A DNA stretch of 19,085 bases from an uncultured Eubacteriaceae bacterium (GTDB taxonomy: Bacteria; Bacillota; Clostridia; Eubacteriales; UBA1433), in the NCBI GenBank assembly GCA_937880125.1, contig CALFLU010000114.1:1-19085 (forward strand), in the 5' to 3' direction. The notes below the pieces were generated by a model, which was not told where the DNA came from, ran no database searches, and was given only the letters and a program-made list of their open reading frames with translations. This document shows positions 6,600 to 16,179 of the stretch, in pieces (the stretch's first letter is position 1; every line of letters starts with the position of its first letter). Made by a program: the position numbers and the translations under genes.

Positions 6600-9500
6600 A
6601 TGTCAAAGGTTTTAAGAATTTTTGTTGAGAAGAAACAGGAATATAATACGGAGGCGCAAAAATATTTTTCTTCGATAAAAAATCACTTAAAAATCCGGGG
6701 ACTGAGCGGGCTGAGATTGCTCAATCGCTATGACATTCAAGGACTGAGCCAAGCAGAGTTTGACATTGTGAAATATACGGTTTTTGCAGAAGCCAACACA
6801 GATATTGTCAACGAAGAAGAGATTGATACGGACTTTAAAGATACGGTTTTTGCAGTGGCTTATTTACCCGGTCAATATGACCAGCGTGCGGATTCGGCGA
6901 TGCAGTGCGTGCAAATTATGACAAGAAAGGAAAATCTGGTCATAAAAAATGCACGGATTTTTATTTTAAGCGGGGAAATGACAAAGCAGGATATCGAAAA
7001 AATCAAAAATTATATCATCAACCCTGTAGACAGCGAAGAAGTGACGATGCAAAAGGTCTCAACGCTTACAACCGTGGTTGAGTTGCCGCAAAAGATAAGT
7101 TCTGTTGACGCATTTACCGAAAAAAACGAAGAAGAATTAAGCGAACTTATGGCACAGCTGGGTCTGGCTATGAGTTTGGAAGATATTTTATTTATTCAAG
7201 ATTATTTTATTCAAGAAAAACGAAATCCCACTTTCACCGAACTGAAGGTGCTGGACACATACTGGTCGGATCATTGCCGGCACACCACGTTTCACACGCA
7301 CCTGACAAACATTGATATTGAAGAAGGAAAAATCAATCAAGCGGTTCAACGAGCCTATGACGCTTATTGTGCTGTGCGCGAAGAAATTTATGTAAACAGA
7401 GAAAAACCTGTATCATTGATGGACCTTGCCACGATTTATGCGAAAAAAGCACGAAAAGACGGTTTGCTGGACGACTTGGAAATTTCGGATGAAATCAACG
7501 CCTGCTCCATCAAAGTCAAAGCAAATGTAGACGGCAGAGAAGAAGACTGGCTGGTGATGTTTAAAAATGAAACCCACAATCATCCCACAGAGATTGAACC
7601 CTTCGGCGGTGCGGCCACCTGCCTGGGCGGAGCCATTCGAGACCCGCTTTCCGGCAGAAGCTATGTGTATCAGGCCATGCGTGTGACGGGCAGCGGAGAC
7701 TGCACGGAAGATGTGGAAAAAACCATGGAGGGTAAGCTGCCTCAAATCAAGATTACCACGGAGGCCGCGGACGGCTTTTCGTCTTACGGTAACCAAATAG
7801 GGCTTGCCACAGGGCAGGTCAAAGAATATTACCACGAGGGATTTAAAGCCAAACGTATGGAAGTGGGCGCTGTGGTTGCGGCCACAAGAGCCGAAAATGT
7901 AAAGCGCTTGCAGCCGGAGGCGGGAGATATTATCTTGTTGCTCGGCGGAAAAACCGGGCGGGACGGCATTGGCGGCGCGGTGGGCAGCTCCAAGGCGCAT
8001 ACCGACGAATCCGTTGAAAAAAGCGGCTCCGAGGTGCAAAAGGGCAACCCGGTCGAGGAGCGCAAACTGCAAAGGCTGTTTAAAAATCCGCAGGCTGCGC
8101 AAATGATTAAAAAATGCAACGACTTTGGTGCGGGCGGTGTCTCGGTTGCCATTGGTGAATTGGCGGACAGTTTGGATATTGATTTGGACGCGGTGCCGAA
8201 AAAATATGAAGGGCTGGACGGCACGGAAATCGCCCTCAGCGAATCCCAGGAGCGCATGGCCGTGCTGGTGGATGCCGAAGACGTTGCGGCATTTCAAGCC
8301 CTGGCGCAGGAAGAAAATTTGACGGCGAGCGTTGTGGCAAAAGTAACTAACTCCACAAGACTGCGCATGTTCTGGGGCGGTGAAAAAATCGTGGATATCA
8401 GCCGGGCATTTTTGGATTCCAACGGCGCACCGCGCGTGATGAATATTAAAGCGAGAGAACCCAAACTTTTGACCTACTTTGCGCCTTGCGAGAGCGAGCA
8501 AGACATTGAGACGCAAATCACGAAAGAGCTTTCGGATCTAAATATGGCCTGTAACAAAGGGCTGGTGGAGCAATTTGACTCGACCATCGGCGCGGCAAGC
8601 GTATTGGCACCTTACGGCGGAGCCTATCAACTGAGCCCCGTAGACGGCATGGCGGCAAAGTTGCCTGTCTTTGACGGACAAACAACCACTGTGAGCGTGA
8701 TGACGCATGGATATAATCCTTATCTCGCCGAGCAAAGCACCTTTCACGGCGGTGTATACAGCGTCATAACCGCACTGTCCAAATTGACGGCGTTGGGTGC
8801 CGATTGGCGCAAGGCGCGGCTGAGCATGCAGGAATATTTTGAAAAATTATCGGAAAACCCCGAAAAATGGGCAAAACCCTTCACGGCACTGTTGGGTGCT
8901 TTTGAGGCGCAAAACGCCATGCAAATCCCTGCCATCGGCGGCAAAGACAGCATGTCGGGTACATTTTTGGATATCGATGTTCCCCCGAACATCATTTGTT
9001 TTGCCGTTGCTATGGGGGAGGCGAAAAATATTATCTCTCCCGAACTAAAGCAGTTTGGCAGCACATTGGTGCATCTGCCGCTGCAAAGAGACGAGCGAGA
9101 CTTGCCCGATTATACCTACGCAAAAGAATTATTTTCGCTGTTGTTTGAGCGCATCAGAGATAAGACAATTTTTTCCGCCAAAACCCTGGGGCTGGAAAGT
9201 GTTTTTGCAGCACTCTTTCAAATGGGTGTGGGGCACAAAATCGGCATGGCTGTCTCAGCGCCTGCAAAGAGGCTGTTTTGCCGCGGCGACGGCGATATCA
9301 TTATAGAAATTTCAGATAAAAATCTCCTTGCCGAATTTGACGAAAAAGGCATTGTATACACCGTTTTGGGCCATACTGAAGACACCAAAGCGATGAAAAT
9401 AGAGCAGACATCCTATGACTATGAAAAATTGATTGCGATTTGGCAAGAAAAACTGAACTCGGTGTTTCCGATCAAAGCGGCATTTGAAAAAAACGAAATC

Positions 9501-10355
9501 CCGCAAATTTGCGTAGAGGCAGAAAAAAAGGTACTCAGCTGCCATATCAAAGCCGCAAAACCCAGGGTGTTTATTCCCGCTTTTCCGGGCACCAACTGCG
9601 AAGAAGACAGCGCACGCGCCTTTGAACGCGCGGGTGCCAAGGCAGAGATTTTTATCTTTAACAATTTATCGACTGAGGACATTAATAGAAGCATTGAGCA
9701 AATGGCGACAAAAATCGAAAAAGCAAATATCGTCATGCTGCCGGGCGGCTTTTCAGCGGGCGATGAGCCTGACGGCAGCGGAAAATTCATCGTCTCCGTA
9801 TTCAAAAATGAGCGGATTAAAGAACAAATCCATGCGCTGTTGGACGAGCGCGGCGGATTGATGCTGGGCATCTGCAACGGCTTTCAGGCATTGATTAAGC
9901 TGGGGTTACTGCCCTACGGAAAAATCACGGAAATTGAGCCCGCGAGTCCGACGCTGACCTTTAACACCATCGGACGGCACATTTCAGCGATTCCGCATAT
10001 TAAAGTGACGTCCAATTTATCTCCCTGGCTGAAAAAGGCTGAGTTGGGCGGCATCTATCGCAATATTTTATCGCACGGCGAAGGCAGATTTGCAGCCGAT
10101 AGCGCAATGCTTGAACAGTTAAAACAAAACAACCAAATCGCTTTTCAATATGTGGACGACTGCGGCGTGGCGCACAGTGACAGTGAATTTAATCCCAACG
10201 GCTCTGCCTGGGCCATTGAAGGCATTACGAGCCCGGACGGCAGAATACTGGGGAAAATGGGACACAGCGAACGCATCGGTGCGGATTTATACAAAAACAT
10301 TCCCGGTGAGTTTGATTTAAAATTATTTGAGTCCGCAGTGGAATATTTTAAATAA
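6600..10355 (+). CDS. purL: Phosphoribosylformylglycinamidine synthase, single-chain
   Basis: Converts FGAR, ATP and glutamine to FGAM, the fourth step of purine synthesis. At 1251 residues it is the large single-chain form, so separate PurS and PurQ subunits are not needed. Order: a PurS-like N-terminal domain (about 1-160); a linker with SDHCRHTTF near 223-231; the paired AIR-synthase-like catalytic halves (about 235-970), including FKNETHNHPTEIEPFGGAA and GGKTGRDGIGGA; and a class I glutamine amidotransferase domain from about 990, starting IPAFPGTNCEEDSA. The amidotransferase triad is visible: Cys1092 in LGICNGFQ, and His1222 and Glu1224 in KMGHSER. The ATG is preceded by GGAG at 6589-6592. 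It heads the pur operon and is 12 bases from purE. Confidence 0.97.
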   Translation: MSKVLRIFVEKKQEYNTEAQKYFSSIKNHLKIRGLSGLRLLNRYDIQGLSQAEFDIVKYTVFAEANTDIVNEEEIDTDFKDTVFAVAYLPGQYDQRADSAMQCVQIMTRKENLVIKNARIFILSGEMTKQDIEKIKNYIINPVDSEEVTMQKVSTLTTVVELPQKISSVDAFTEKNEEELSELMAQLGLAMSLEDILFIQDYFIQEKRNPTFTELKVLDTYWSDHCRHTTFHTHLTNIDIEEGKINQAVQRAYDAYCAVREEIYVNREKPVSLMDLATIYAKKARKDGLLDDLEISDEINACSIKVKANVDGREEDWLVMFKNETHNHPTEIEPFGGAATCLGGAIRDPLSGRSYVYQAMRVTGSGDCTEDVEKTMEGKLPQIKITTEAADGFSSYGNQIGLATGQVKEYYHEGFKAKRMEVGAVVAATRAENVKRLQPEAGDIILLLGGKTGRDGIGGAVGSSKAHTDESVEKSGSEVQKGNPVEERKLQRLFKNPQAAQMIKKCNDFGAGGVSVAIGELADSLDIDLDAVPKKYEGLDGTEIALSESQERMAVLVDAEDVAAFQALAQEENLTASVVAKVTNSTRLRMFWGGEKIVDISRAFLDSNGAPRVMNIKAREPKLLTYFAPCESEQDIETQITKELSDLNMACNKGLVEQFDSTIGAASVLAPYGGAYQLSPVDGMAAKLPVFDGQTTTVSVMTHGYNPYLAEQSTFHGGVYSVITALSKLTALGADWRKARLSMQEYFEKLSENPEKWAKPFTALLGAFEAQNAMQIPAIGGKDSMSGTFLDIDVPPNIICFAVAMGEAKNIISPELKQFGSTLVHLPLQRDERDLPDYTYAKELFSLLFERIRDKTIFSAKTLGLESVFAALFQMGVGHKIGMAVSAPAKRLFCRGDGDIIIEISDKNLLAEFDEKGIVYTVLGHTEDTKAMKIEQTSYDYEKLIAIWQEKLNSVFPIKAAFEKNEIPQICVEAEKKVLSCHIKAAKPRVFIPAFPGTNCEEDSARAFERAGAKAEIFIFNNLSTEDINRSIEQMATKIEKANIVMLPGGFSAGDEPDGSGKFIVSVFKNERIKEQIHALLDERGGLMLGICNGFQALIKLGLLPYGKITEIEPASPTLTFNTIGRHISAIPHIKVTSNLSPWLKKAELGGIYRNILSHGEGRFAADSAMLEQLKQNNQIAFQYVDDCGVAHSDSEFNPNGSAWAIEGITSPDGRILGKMGHSERIGADLYKNIPGEFDLKLFESAVEYFK

Positions 10356-10367
10356 GAGGTAGACCAA

Positions 10368-10856
10368 ATGAAGAAAGTAGCGTTAATTATGGGCAGCAAG
10401 TCCGATTTAGACGTTGTGCAAAAGGCGAAAAAAGTATTGCAGTCCTTTGATATCGAAGTGGATATGCGCGTGATTTCGGCGCACAGAACGCCCCATGAGG
10501 CCGCCGGTTATGCCGAAAAGGCCGCGGAAAACGGCGTTGAAGTCATCATCGCAGCCGCCGGCAAGGCGGCGCATTTGGCGGGCGTGCTGGCGGGCATCAC
10601 ACCGCTGCCGGTGATCGGCATTCCCATGAAAAGTTCCTTTGGCGACGGGCTGGATTCGCTGCTTTCCGTGGTGCAAATGCCCAAAGGGGTTCCGGTGGCT
10701 TGTGTGGCTGTGGACGGCGCGGAAAATGCCGCTTACTTGGCGGTGCAGATATTGGCACTGAAGTATCCCGATTTAATGGAAAAATATATCGCTTATAAAA
10801 AGAGCATGCGTGAGGATGTTCTTAAACAGGACAAGGAGATTCAATCACTGCAATGA
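10368..10856 (+). CDS. purE: N5-carboxyaminoimidazole ribonucleotide mutase / AIR carboxylase
   Basis: A 162-residue protein that forms CAIR, the carboxylated imidazole intermediate. Seen: GSKSDLD at 9-15, SAHRTP at 37-42, and AAAGKAAHLAG around His69, all at the nucleotide and CO2 site. The SVVQMP segment and overall length match the class I (bacterial) form. Where E. coli has GGAAHLPG, this has GKAAHLAG. Class I PurE normally rearranges N5-CAIR made by PurK, but no purK is in this operon, so either purK lies elsewhere or PurE carboxylates AIR directly. The start has AGAGGT at 10355-10360. The stop overlaps the purC start in ATGA. Confidence 0.95.
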   Translation: MKKVALIMGSKSDLDVVQKAKKVLQSFDIEVDMRVISAHRTPHEAAGYAEKAAENGVEVIIAAAGKAAHLAGVLAGITPLPVIGIPMKSSFGDGLDSLLSVVQMPKGVPVACVAVDGAENAAYLAVQILALKYPDLMEKYIAYKKSMREDVLKQDKEIQSLQ

Positions 10857-11560
10857 AAAAAGGCGAAATGCTCTATGAAGGCAAAGCGAAAAAGGTATTC
10901 AAAACAGACGAAGCGGATACTTATATCATTGAGTATAAAGATGATGCTACCGCCTTTAACGCCAAAAAAAAGGGAACCATCAAAGGCAAGGGCGTGGTGA
11001 ACAATAAAATGAGTGCCATTATTTTTGAGCTGCTCAAAGAAAAAGGCATTCCCACGCACTTTATCGGTCTTTTGTCCGACTCACAGCAGGCCGTAAAAGC
11101 CGTTGAGATCATTCCGATGGAAGTGGTTATTCGCAACGTGGCGGCGGGCAGTTTTTCGAAGAGATTGGGCGTGGAGGAAGGAACGATACTAAACACGGCG
11201 GTTTTTGAATTGTATTATAAAAACGATGCCTACGATGACCCGCTTATCAACGATTATCACGCCACGGCGCTGGGTTTTGCCACGGCGGCGGAAATTGAGA
11301 GCATAAAGAAATTGGCCTTTCAAATCAACGATGTGTTGGTTGAATTTTTTAAACAGCACGGAATGCGTTTGATTGATTTTAAAATTGAATTTGGCAGGTT
11401 TCATGATGAAGTAATTTTAGCGGACGAGATTTCTCCCGATACATGCAGGTTGTGGGAGATTGGCACGGAGCGCAAAATGGACAAAGATCGATTTAGACGA
11501 GATTTGGGAAATGTCGAAGAGACATATCAGGAAGTATTGGCTAAAATTGAAACGAACTGA
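10853..11560 (+). CDS. purC: SAICAR synthetase
   Basis: Ligates aspartate to CAIR with ATP to make SAICAR. The 235-residue length is typical. Seen: the N-terminal YEGKAKKVF at 8-16, the substrate-binding EVVIRNVAAGSFSKRLG, and the signature region LIDFKIEFGRFHDE followed by LADEISPDTCRLW near 174-205. The ATG overlaps the purE stop by 4 bases. The nearest ribosome site, AAGGAG at 10833-10838, is 14 bases away, so re-initiation after purE is likely to matter. A second ATG five codons downstream is less likely because it would place the start just before the conserved YEGKAK strand. Confidence 0.96.
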   Translation: MKKGEMLYEGKAKKVFKTDEADTYIIEYKDDATAFNAKKKGTIKGKGVVNNKMSAIIFELLKEKGIPTHFIGLLSDSQQAVKAVEIIPMEVVIRNVAAGSFSKRLGVEEGTILNTAVFELYYKNDAYDDPLINDYHATALGFATAAEIESIKKLAFQINDVLVEFFKQHGMRLIDFKIEFGRFHDEVILADEISPDTCRLWEIGTERKMDKDRFRRDLGNVEETYQEVLAKIETN

Positions 11561-11579
11561 AAGGGAAAAGGAATCAACA

Positions 11580-12977
11580 ATGGAGCAGGTAAGAGATAAA
11601 TTTGCCGATGAATGCGGTGTGGTCGGTATTTATAAAAAAGACAACAAAGATGCCGCGAAATTCATCTATTATTGTTTATTTGCGCTGCAGCATCGCGGTC
11701 AGGAAAGTGCAGGCATTGCAGCAAACAACAACGGACATATTGTCAACGAAAAGGGCATGGGGTTGTTGAGCGATGTGTTTACAAGCGACAGCGTAGAAGA
11801 ACTCAAAGGCAACATCGGCATCGGTCATGTGCGCTACACAACGGCGGGAGAAAGCATTTTAAAAAATGCGCAGCCATTGGACGTGTTGTATAAAGAGAAA
11901 CAAATCGCCCTTGCGCACAACGGCAACATTGTCAACGTGCGCAACATACGAGGTATACTCGAAGACAGCGGTGTAGTGTTTAATACAACAACGGATACGG
12001 AAGTCATTTTGAACCTGTTTGCCAGAAACATCAAGTACGGAGAAGTGTTTGCGGTCAAAGAATTGTGTCAGTTGATTCGCGGCTCCTACGCCTTTGTTAT
12101 CACACTGGAAAACAAACTCATCGGCGTCAGAGACGTCTACGGACTGAGACCCCTGTGCATCGGCGAAAACAACAAGACCTATGTGATTGCCTCAGAGTCC
12201 TGCGCATTGGATGCCATCGGCGCGCAATTTGTACGCGATGTGGAACCCGGCGAAATTGTGGTCATTGACGAAAACGGTCTAAAAAGCTATAAACTGGACA
12301 GCGCGGTCAAAAGAAAGATGTGCGTCTTTGAATATGTGTATTTTGCAAGGCCGGACTCAACGCTGGACGGCATTAACGTGTATACGGCACGGTACAATTC
12401 GGGACGCATCCTGGCCAGGGAGATTCCCATTGAGGCGGACGTGGTTATCGGCGTGCCCGATTCGGGATTGCCTGCGGCAATCGGCTACTCCAAGGAGAGC
12501 GGCGTGCCTTATGGCGTGGGTCTTATTAAAAATAAATATATCGGCAGAACCTTTATTCAACCTTCACAGCGCATGCGCGAAGAAGGGGTTGCCATTAAGC
12601 TCAATCCGCTTAAGGAAGTCATTGCGGGAAAACGCGTCATTATTATTGATGACTCCATTGTTCGAGGCACTACGTCGCAAAAACTGGTGGCAACGCTGCG
12701 ACATGCCGGCGCCAAAGAAGTGCATCTGCTGGTGGCCTCGCCGCCGGTGATATCAGGGTGTTATTTTGGCATTGACACACCGTCAAAAGAACACTTGATT
12801 GCCGCTAATATGAACATAGAAGAAATTACCGCCAGCATTGGCGCCGATACGGTGGCATACATTTCCCTGCCCGGGCTGATTGAAGCGATGGGAACGAAAC
12901 AGGATGTCTTTTGCAGCGCGTGTTTTGATGAAATTTACCCGATGGAAATTCCATATCATATGTTAGGAGAAGTATAA
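11580..12977 (+). CDS. purF: Amidophosphoribosyltransferase
   Basis: Catalyses the first committed step, PRPP plus glutamine to phosphoribosylamine. I choose the ATG at 11580 (465 residues), not the in-frame ATG at 11460 inside purC: GGGAAAAGGA lies just before 11580 and Cys12 then follows an 11-residue propeptide, as in B. subtilis PurF, where processing exposes the catalytic N-terminal Cys. The Ntn glutaminase domain fills the first half (ECGVVGIY, LQHRGQESAGI, GHVRYTT, HNGNIVN). The PRPP loop is VIIIDDSIVRGTTS. Four cysteines at 248, 394, 445 and 448 (CSAC) match the [4Fe-4S] ligands of the Bacillus-type enzyme, which suggests oxygen-linked stability control. Its stop shares one base with the purM ATG. 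Confidence 0.96.
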   Translation: MEQVRDKFADECGVVGIYKKDNKDAAKFIYYCLFALQHRGQESAGIAANNNGHIVNEKGMGLLSDVFTSDSVEELKGNIGIGHVRYTTAGESILKNAQPLDVLYKEKQIALAHNGNIVNVRNIRGILEDSGVVFNTTTDTEVILNLFARNIKYGEVFAVKELCQLIRGSYAFVITLENKLIGVRDVYGLRPLCIGENNKTYVIASESCALDAIGAQFVRDVEPGEIVVIDENGLKSYKLDSAVKRKMCVFEYVYFARPDSTLDGINVYTARYNSGRILAREIPIEADVVIGVPDSGLPAAIGYSKESGVPYGVGLIKNKYIGRTFIQPSQRMREEGVAIKLNPLKEVIAGKRVIIIDDSIVRGTTSQKLVATLRHAGAKEVHLLVASPPVISGCYFGIDTPSKEHLIAANMNIEEITASIGADTVAYISLPGLIEAMGTKQDVFCSACFDEIYPMEIPYHMLGEV

Positions 12978-14005
12978 TGGACGAGATTACCTATAAAAGC
13001 TCGGGTGTAGATAAAGAGAGCGGCTACGAGGTTGTGGAAAGAATTAAAAAGCATGTCAAAAAGACCTTTACGCCCAATGTGCTCTCGTCGCTGGGGTCTT
13101 TCGGCGCGTTTTACAGGCTGCCGACAGGCTATGAAAAACCTGTGCTGGTTTCGGGCACCGACGGTGTGGGGACAAAGCTGAAAGTGGCGATTATGGCAGA
13201 TAAGCACGACACGGTGGGCATTGATTTGGTGGCCATGTGCGTCAATGATATTTTGTGCCAAGGCGCAAAGCCCCTGTTTTTTTTGGACTATATTGCCTGT
13301 GAACACAATGATCCTGAGATGATTGAACAAATCATTCAAGGTGTCGCCGAAGGCTGCATGCAAGGCGGCTGCTCGCTGGTGGGCGGAGAGACGGCCGAGA
13401 TGCCGGGCATGTATCAAAAGGGGGATTATGACTTGGCGGGTTTTGCCGTGGGTGTGGTGGATGAAGAGCGCGTGATTACAGGAAAAAATATTGCCTCAGG
13501 CGACAACATCATCGGCTTGGCCTCCTCAGGTATTCACAGCAACGGCTATTCACTGGTGCGAAAACTGTTCTTCGAAATCGGCGGCTATGAAATAGACGAT
13601 ATTTTGACCGAGACGGGTAGAAAGGTTTATGAAGAATTGTTGGTTCCCACAAAAATATATGTAAAAAGCATCATGCCGCTCATTGAAGCAGGGCTTATTA
13701 AAGGTATGAGCCACATCACAGGCGGCGGATTTTATGAAAACATTCCGCGCATGCTGCCCGAGGGCAAATGTGCGGTGGTGGATAAAAATGCCATGGATCG
13801 CCCGCCTATCTTTGACGTAATGGCAAAATTGGGCAACATCAGTGAAAAAGAAATGTTTTCAACGTTTAATATGGGCGTTGGCATGGTGCTGTGCGTGGAC
13901 GAAAAAGACACGCAAAGGGCACTGACAATGCTGCAGGAGGCGGGGGAAGATGCCTGCCTCATCGGGCGAATCGAAGACGGGGAGAGGGGACTTATACTCA
14001 AATGA
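12977..14005 (+). CDS. purM: Phosphoribosylformylglycinamidine cyclo-ligase (AIR synthetase)
   Basis: Closes the imidazole ring, converting FGAM to AIR with ATP. The 342 residues match the family. Seen: GTDGVGTKLK at 60-69, VNDILCQGAKPLFFLDY, GGETAEMPGMY at 136-146, GLASSGIHSNGYSLVR, and ITGGGFYENIPRMLP in the C-terminal domain. These are the phosphate- and ATP-binding elements of the PurM/PurL superfamily. The ATG overlaps the purF stop in TAATG, with AGGAGA at 12964-12969 as ribosome site. It overlaps purN by 4 bases. Confidence 0.97.
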   Translation: MDEITYKSSGVDKESGYEVVERIKKHVKKTFTPNVLSSLGSFGAFYRLPTGYEKPVLVSGTDGVGTKLKVAIMADKHDTVGIDLVAMCVNDILCQGAKPLFFLDYIACEHNDPEMIEQIIQGVAEGCMQGGCSLVGGETAEMPGMYQKGDYDLAGFAVGVVDEERVITGKNIASGDNIIGLASSGIHSNGYSLVRKLFFEIGGYEIDDILTETGRKVYEELLVPTKIYVKSIMPLIEAGLIKGMSHITGGGFYENIPRMLPEGKCAVVDKNAMDRPPIFDVMAKLGNISEKEMFSTFNMGVGMVLCVDEKDTQRALTMLQEAGEDACLIGRIEDGERGLILK

Positions 14006-14613
14006 AAAAAATCGCTGTTTTAGCGTCGGGCTCAGGCAGCAACCTGCAGGCGCTGATTGATCAGGTGCATGGACAAGAGGGTCTGATTGCCGTGGTGTTG
14101 TCTAACAGGCAAAATGCCTATGCCTTGGAACGTGCGCGCAAGGCAAACATACCCGCGGTGTTTGCGGACAGAAAGCAATCGGCTCATGACAGCGAATACG
14201 ATCAAAAAATATTACAGATATTGCAGGCACATGATGTAGAAGCCGTTGTGCTGGCGGGGTATTTGAGAATTTTGACGCCGATTTTAATTGACGCTTACAA
14301 AAACAAAATCATCAACATTCACCCGTCGTTGATTCCGTCCTTTTGCGGAGACGGCTATTATGGCATGCGTGTGCATCAGGCGGTCTACGACAGCGGTGTC
14401 AAAGTAACGGGTGCAACGGTGCATTTTGTGGACAGCGGCGTGGATACCGGCCCTATCATCCTGCAGCAGGCCGTGAGCCTGACAGGCAGAGAGCAGCCCG
14501 AAGAAATTGCGGCAAAAGTACTGGAAATCGAACACGGTTTGCTGGTGGAGGCCGTCAAACTTTTTTTAACGGATCAAATAGAAATCGTTCAAAGAAGAAC
14601 GATAATAAGATAG
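14002..14613 (+). CDS. purN: Glycinamide ribonucleotide formyltransferase
   Basis: Transfers a formyl group from 10-formyl-tetrahydrofolate to GAR. The start is the ATG at 14002, which overlaps the purM stop (ATGA) and begins MKKIAVLASGSGSNLQAL, the exact start of the family fold; an upstream in-frame ATG inside purM would add an unrelated tail. The protein is 203 residues. Catalytic residues are visible: Asn105 and His107 in NIHPSLIPSF, and Asp144 in HFVDSGVDTGPII. The insertion CGDGYYGM after the HPSL loop is seen in many Firmicute PurN proteins. Purine-rich GGGGAGAGGGG ends 12 bases before the start. Confidence 0.96.
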   Translation: MKKIAVLASGSGSNLQALIDQVHGQEGLIAVVLSNRQNAYALERARKANIPAVFADRKQSAHDSEYDQKILQILQAHDVEAVVLAGYLRILTPILIDAYKNKIINIHPSLIPSFCGDGYYGMRVHQAVYDSGVKVTGATVHFVDSGVDTGPIILQQAVSLTGREQPEEIAAKVLEIEHGLLVEAVKLFLTDQIEIVQRRTIIR

Positions 14614-14614
14614 C

Positions 14615-14619
14615 GGAGG
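14615..14619 (+). promoter_or_regulatory. Ribosome binding site that fixes the purH start
   Basis: GGAGG at 14615-14619 is 6 bases before the ATG at 14626. The TTG at 14620, two codons earlier in frame, directly abuts the site and so is too close to be the start. Confidence 0.7.
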
Positions 14620-14625
14620 TTGGAG

Positions 14626-16161
14626 ATGAAAAACGTTTTAATCAGCGTATCAGACAAAACGGGAATTGTGGAATTTGCGCAAGAGCTGTCAAAGTTGGGC
14701 GCCAAAATCATATCCACGGGCGGGACCTACAAACTGCTCAAAGAAAACCATGTCAACGTGGTGGAAGTATCTGAAGTCACGGGCTTTGCCGAATGCCTCG
14801 ACGGGCGTGTCAAAACCCTGCACCCGGCTGTGCACGGCGGCATTTTGGCCATACGCGACAACACAGAGCACATGGCGCGCATTGAAGAATTGGGCATTGA
14901 GCCCATTGATATGGTGGTGGTAAACCTCTATCCCTTTAAGCAGACGATTCTCAAAGAAGGCATTGATTTTCAAACGGCCATCGAAAATATCGACATCGGC
15001 GGACCCACGATGCTGCGCTCCTCGGCGAAAAACTTTAAAGATGTGGCCGTGGTGGTGGACAGCGCGGATTATGATAAAGTATTGCAGGAATTGAAAGAAA
15101 ACGGTGAAGTGAGCTATGACACAAAATATGCGCTGGCAGTGAAGGTTTTTGAAGCCACTTCGCATTATGATACATTGATTGCGGGATATTTGAAAAAGCA
15201 AGCCGAAATGGAAGAATACGGCCCTACGCTTACGGTGACCTACGAAAAGGTACAGGACATGCGCTACGGAGAAAATCCGCACCAGTCGGCAGCGTTCTAC
15301 AAAGAAATCAAAGGTACCAAAGGCAGCCTTGCGGCTGCAAGACAACTGCACGGCAAAGAGTTGTCCTATAACAACATCAGCGACACCAACGGCGCGTTGG
15401 AGACGCTGAAAGAATACGGCGCAGAGGAGCCCACGGTGGTGGCGGTCAAGCATGGCAACCCCTGCGGCATTGGCAGCGCAGACACCATTGCCGAGGCTTA
15501 TCAAAAGGCTTACGAGGGAGACCCCCTTGCGATTTTTGGCGGCATTGTCGTTGCCAATCGTGCCATCGATAAAGAAACCGCGGAAAAAATCAACAGCATT
15601 TTTATAGAAGTTGTCGTGGCGCCCGGCTATGACGAGGCGGCGCTGGAGGTTTTGCAAACTAAGAAAAATATCCGTCTGTTGGAACTGGACGATATTGCGT
15701 ACAATATTTACAGCAAAGAAATGAAAAAGGTTTTGGGCGGTATGCTCATTCAGCAAAGAGACAATAAACTCTATGACGAATTGACCTGTGTAACGAAACG
15801 CCAACCGACACCAAAGGAATTGGAAGATTTGACCTTTGCCTTTAAAGCGGTAAAATGCACCAAGTCCAACGCCATTTCATTGGCGAAAGACAAAATGCTC
15901 GTGGCCAACGGGCCGGGGCAGGTGAGTAGAATTTGGTCGCTGATGAATGCCATCAGGCAAGGCGGAGATAAAGTCAGCGGCGCGGTCATGGCATCGGATG
16001 CGTTTTTCCCCTTTGACGACTGTGTGCGAGAAGCTGCCAAGGCGGGCATTACGGCCATTATCCAGCCCGGCGGTAGCCTAAAAGACGAAGACAGCATACG
16101 TGCCTGCGACGAATTGGGTATTGCCATGGTGTTTACGGGCGTTCGCCATTTTAAACATTGA
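14626..16161 (+). CDS. purH: Bifunctional AICAR transformylase / IMP cyclohydrolase
   Basis: Carries out the last two steps to IMP. The protein has 511 residues, as expected. The N-terminal IMP cyclohydrolase domain (about 1-195) is of the methylglyoxal-synthase-like fold, with ISVSDKTG, STGGTYKLL, DGRVKTLHPAVHGGIL and NIDIGGPTMLRSSAKN. The transformylase half follows with MRYGENPHQSAAFY, LSYNNISDTNGALE, the catalytic Lys275-His276 in KHGNPCGIG, and the C-terminal SDAFFPFDD and GITAIIQPGGSLKDED. It lies 12 bases after purN and 18 before purD. The formyl donor again is 10-formyl-tetrahydrofolate. Confidence 0.97.
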   Translation: MKNVLISVSDKTGIVEFAQELSKLGAKIISTGGTYKLLKENHVNVVEVSEVTGFAECLDGRVKTLHPAVHGGILAIRDNTEHMARIEELGIEPIDMVVVNLYPFKQTILKEGIDFQTAIENIDIGGPTMLRSSAKNFKDVAVVVDSADYDKVLQELKENGEVSYDTKYALAVKVFEATSHYDTLIAGYLKKQAEMEEYGPTLTVTYEKVQDMRYGENPHQSAAFYKEIKGTKGSLAAARQLHGKELSYNNISDTNGALETLKEYGAEEPTVVAVKHGNPCGIGSADTIAEAYQKAYEGDPLAIFGGIVVANRAIDKETAEKINSIFIEVVVAPGYDEAALEVLQTKKNIRLLELDDIAYNIYSKEMKKVLGGMLIQQRDNKLYDELTCVTKRQPTPKELEDLTFAFKAVKCTKSNAISLAKDKMLVANGPGQVSRIWSLMNAIRQGGDKVSGAVMASDAFFPFDDCVREAAKAGITAIIQPGGSLKDEDSIRACDELGIAMVFTGVRHFKH

Positions 16162-16179
16162 TTTGAACGAGGAAAGAGA

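Noticed and set aside
7413..8516. Long antisense open frame (367 codons) opposite purL
   Set aside because: It lies wholly within purL, has a low-complexity His/Phe/Arg-rich composition typical of reverse-frame shadows, shows no motif and has no ribosome site fit.
14689..15804. Long antisense open frame (371 codons) opposite purH
   Set aside because: Same reasons: it mirrors purH codon structure and shows no recognisable domain or start signal.
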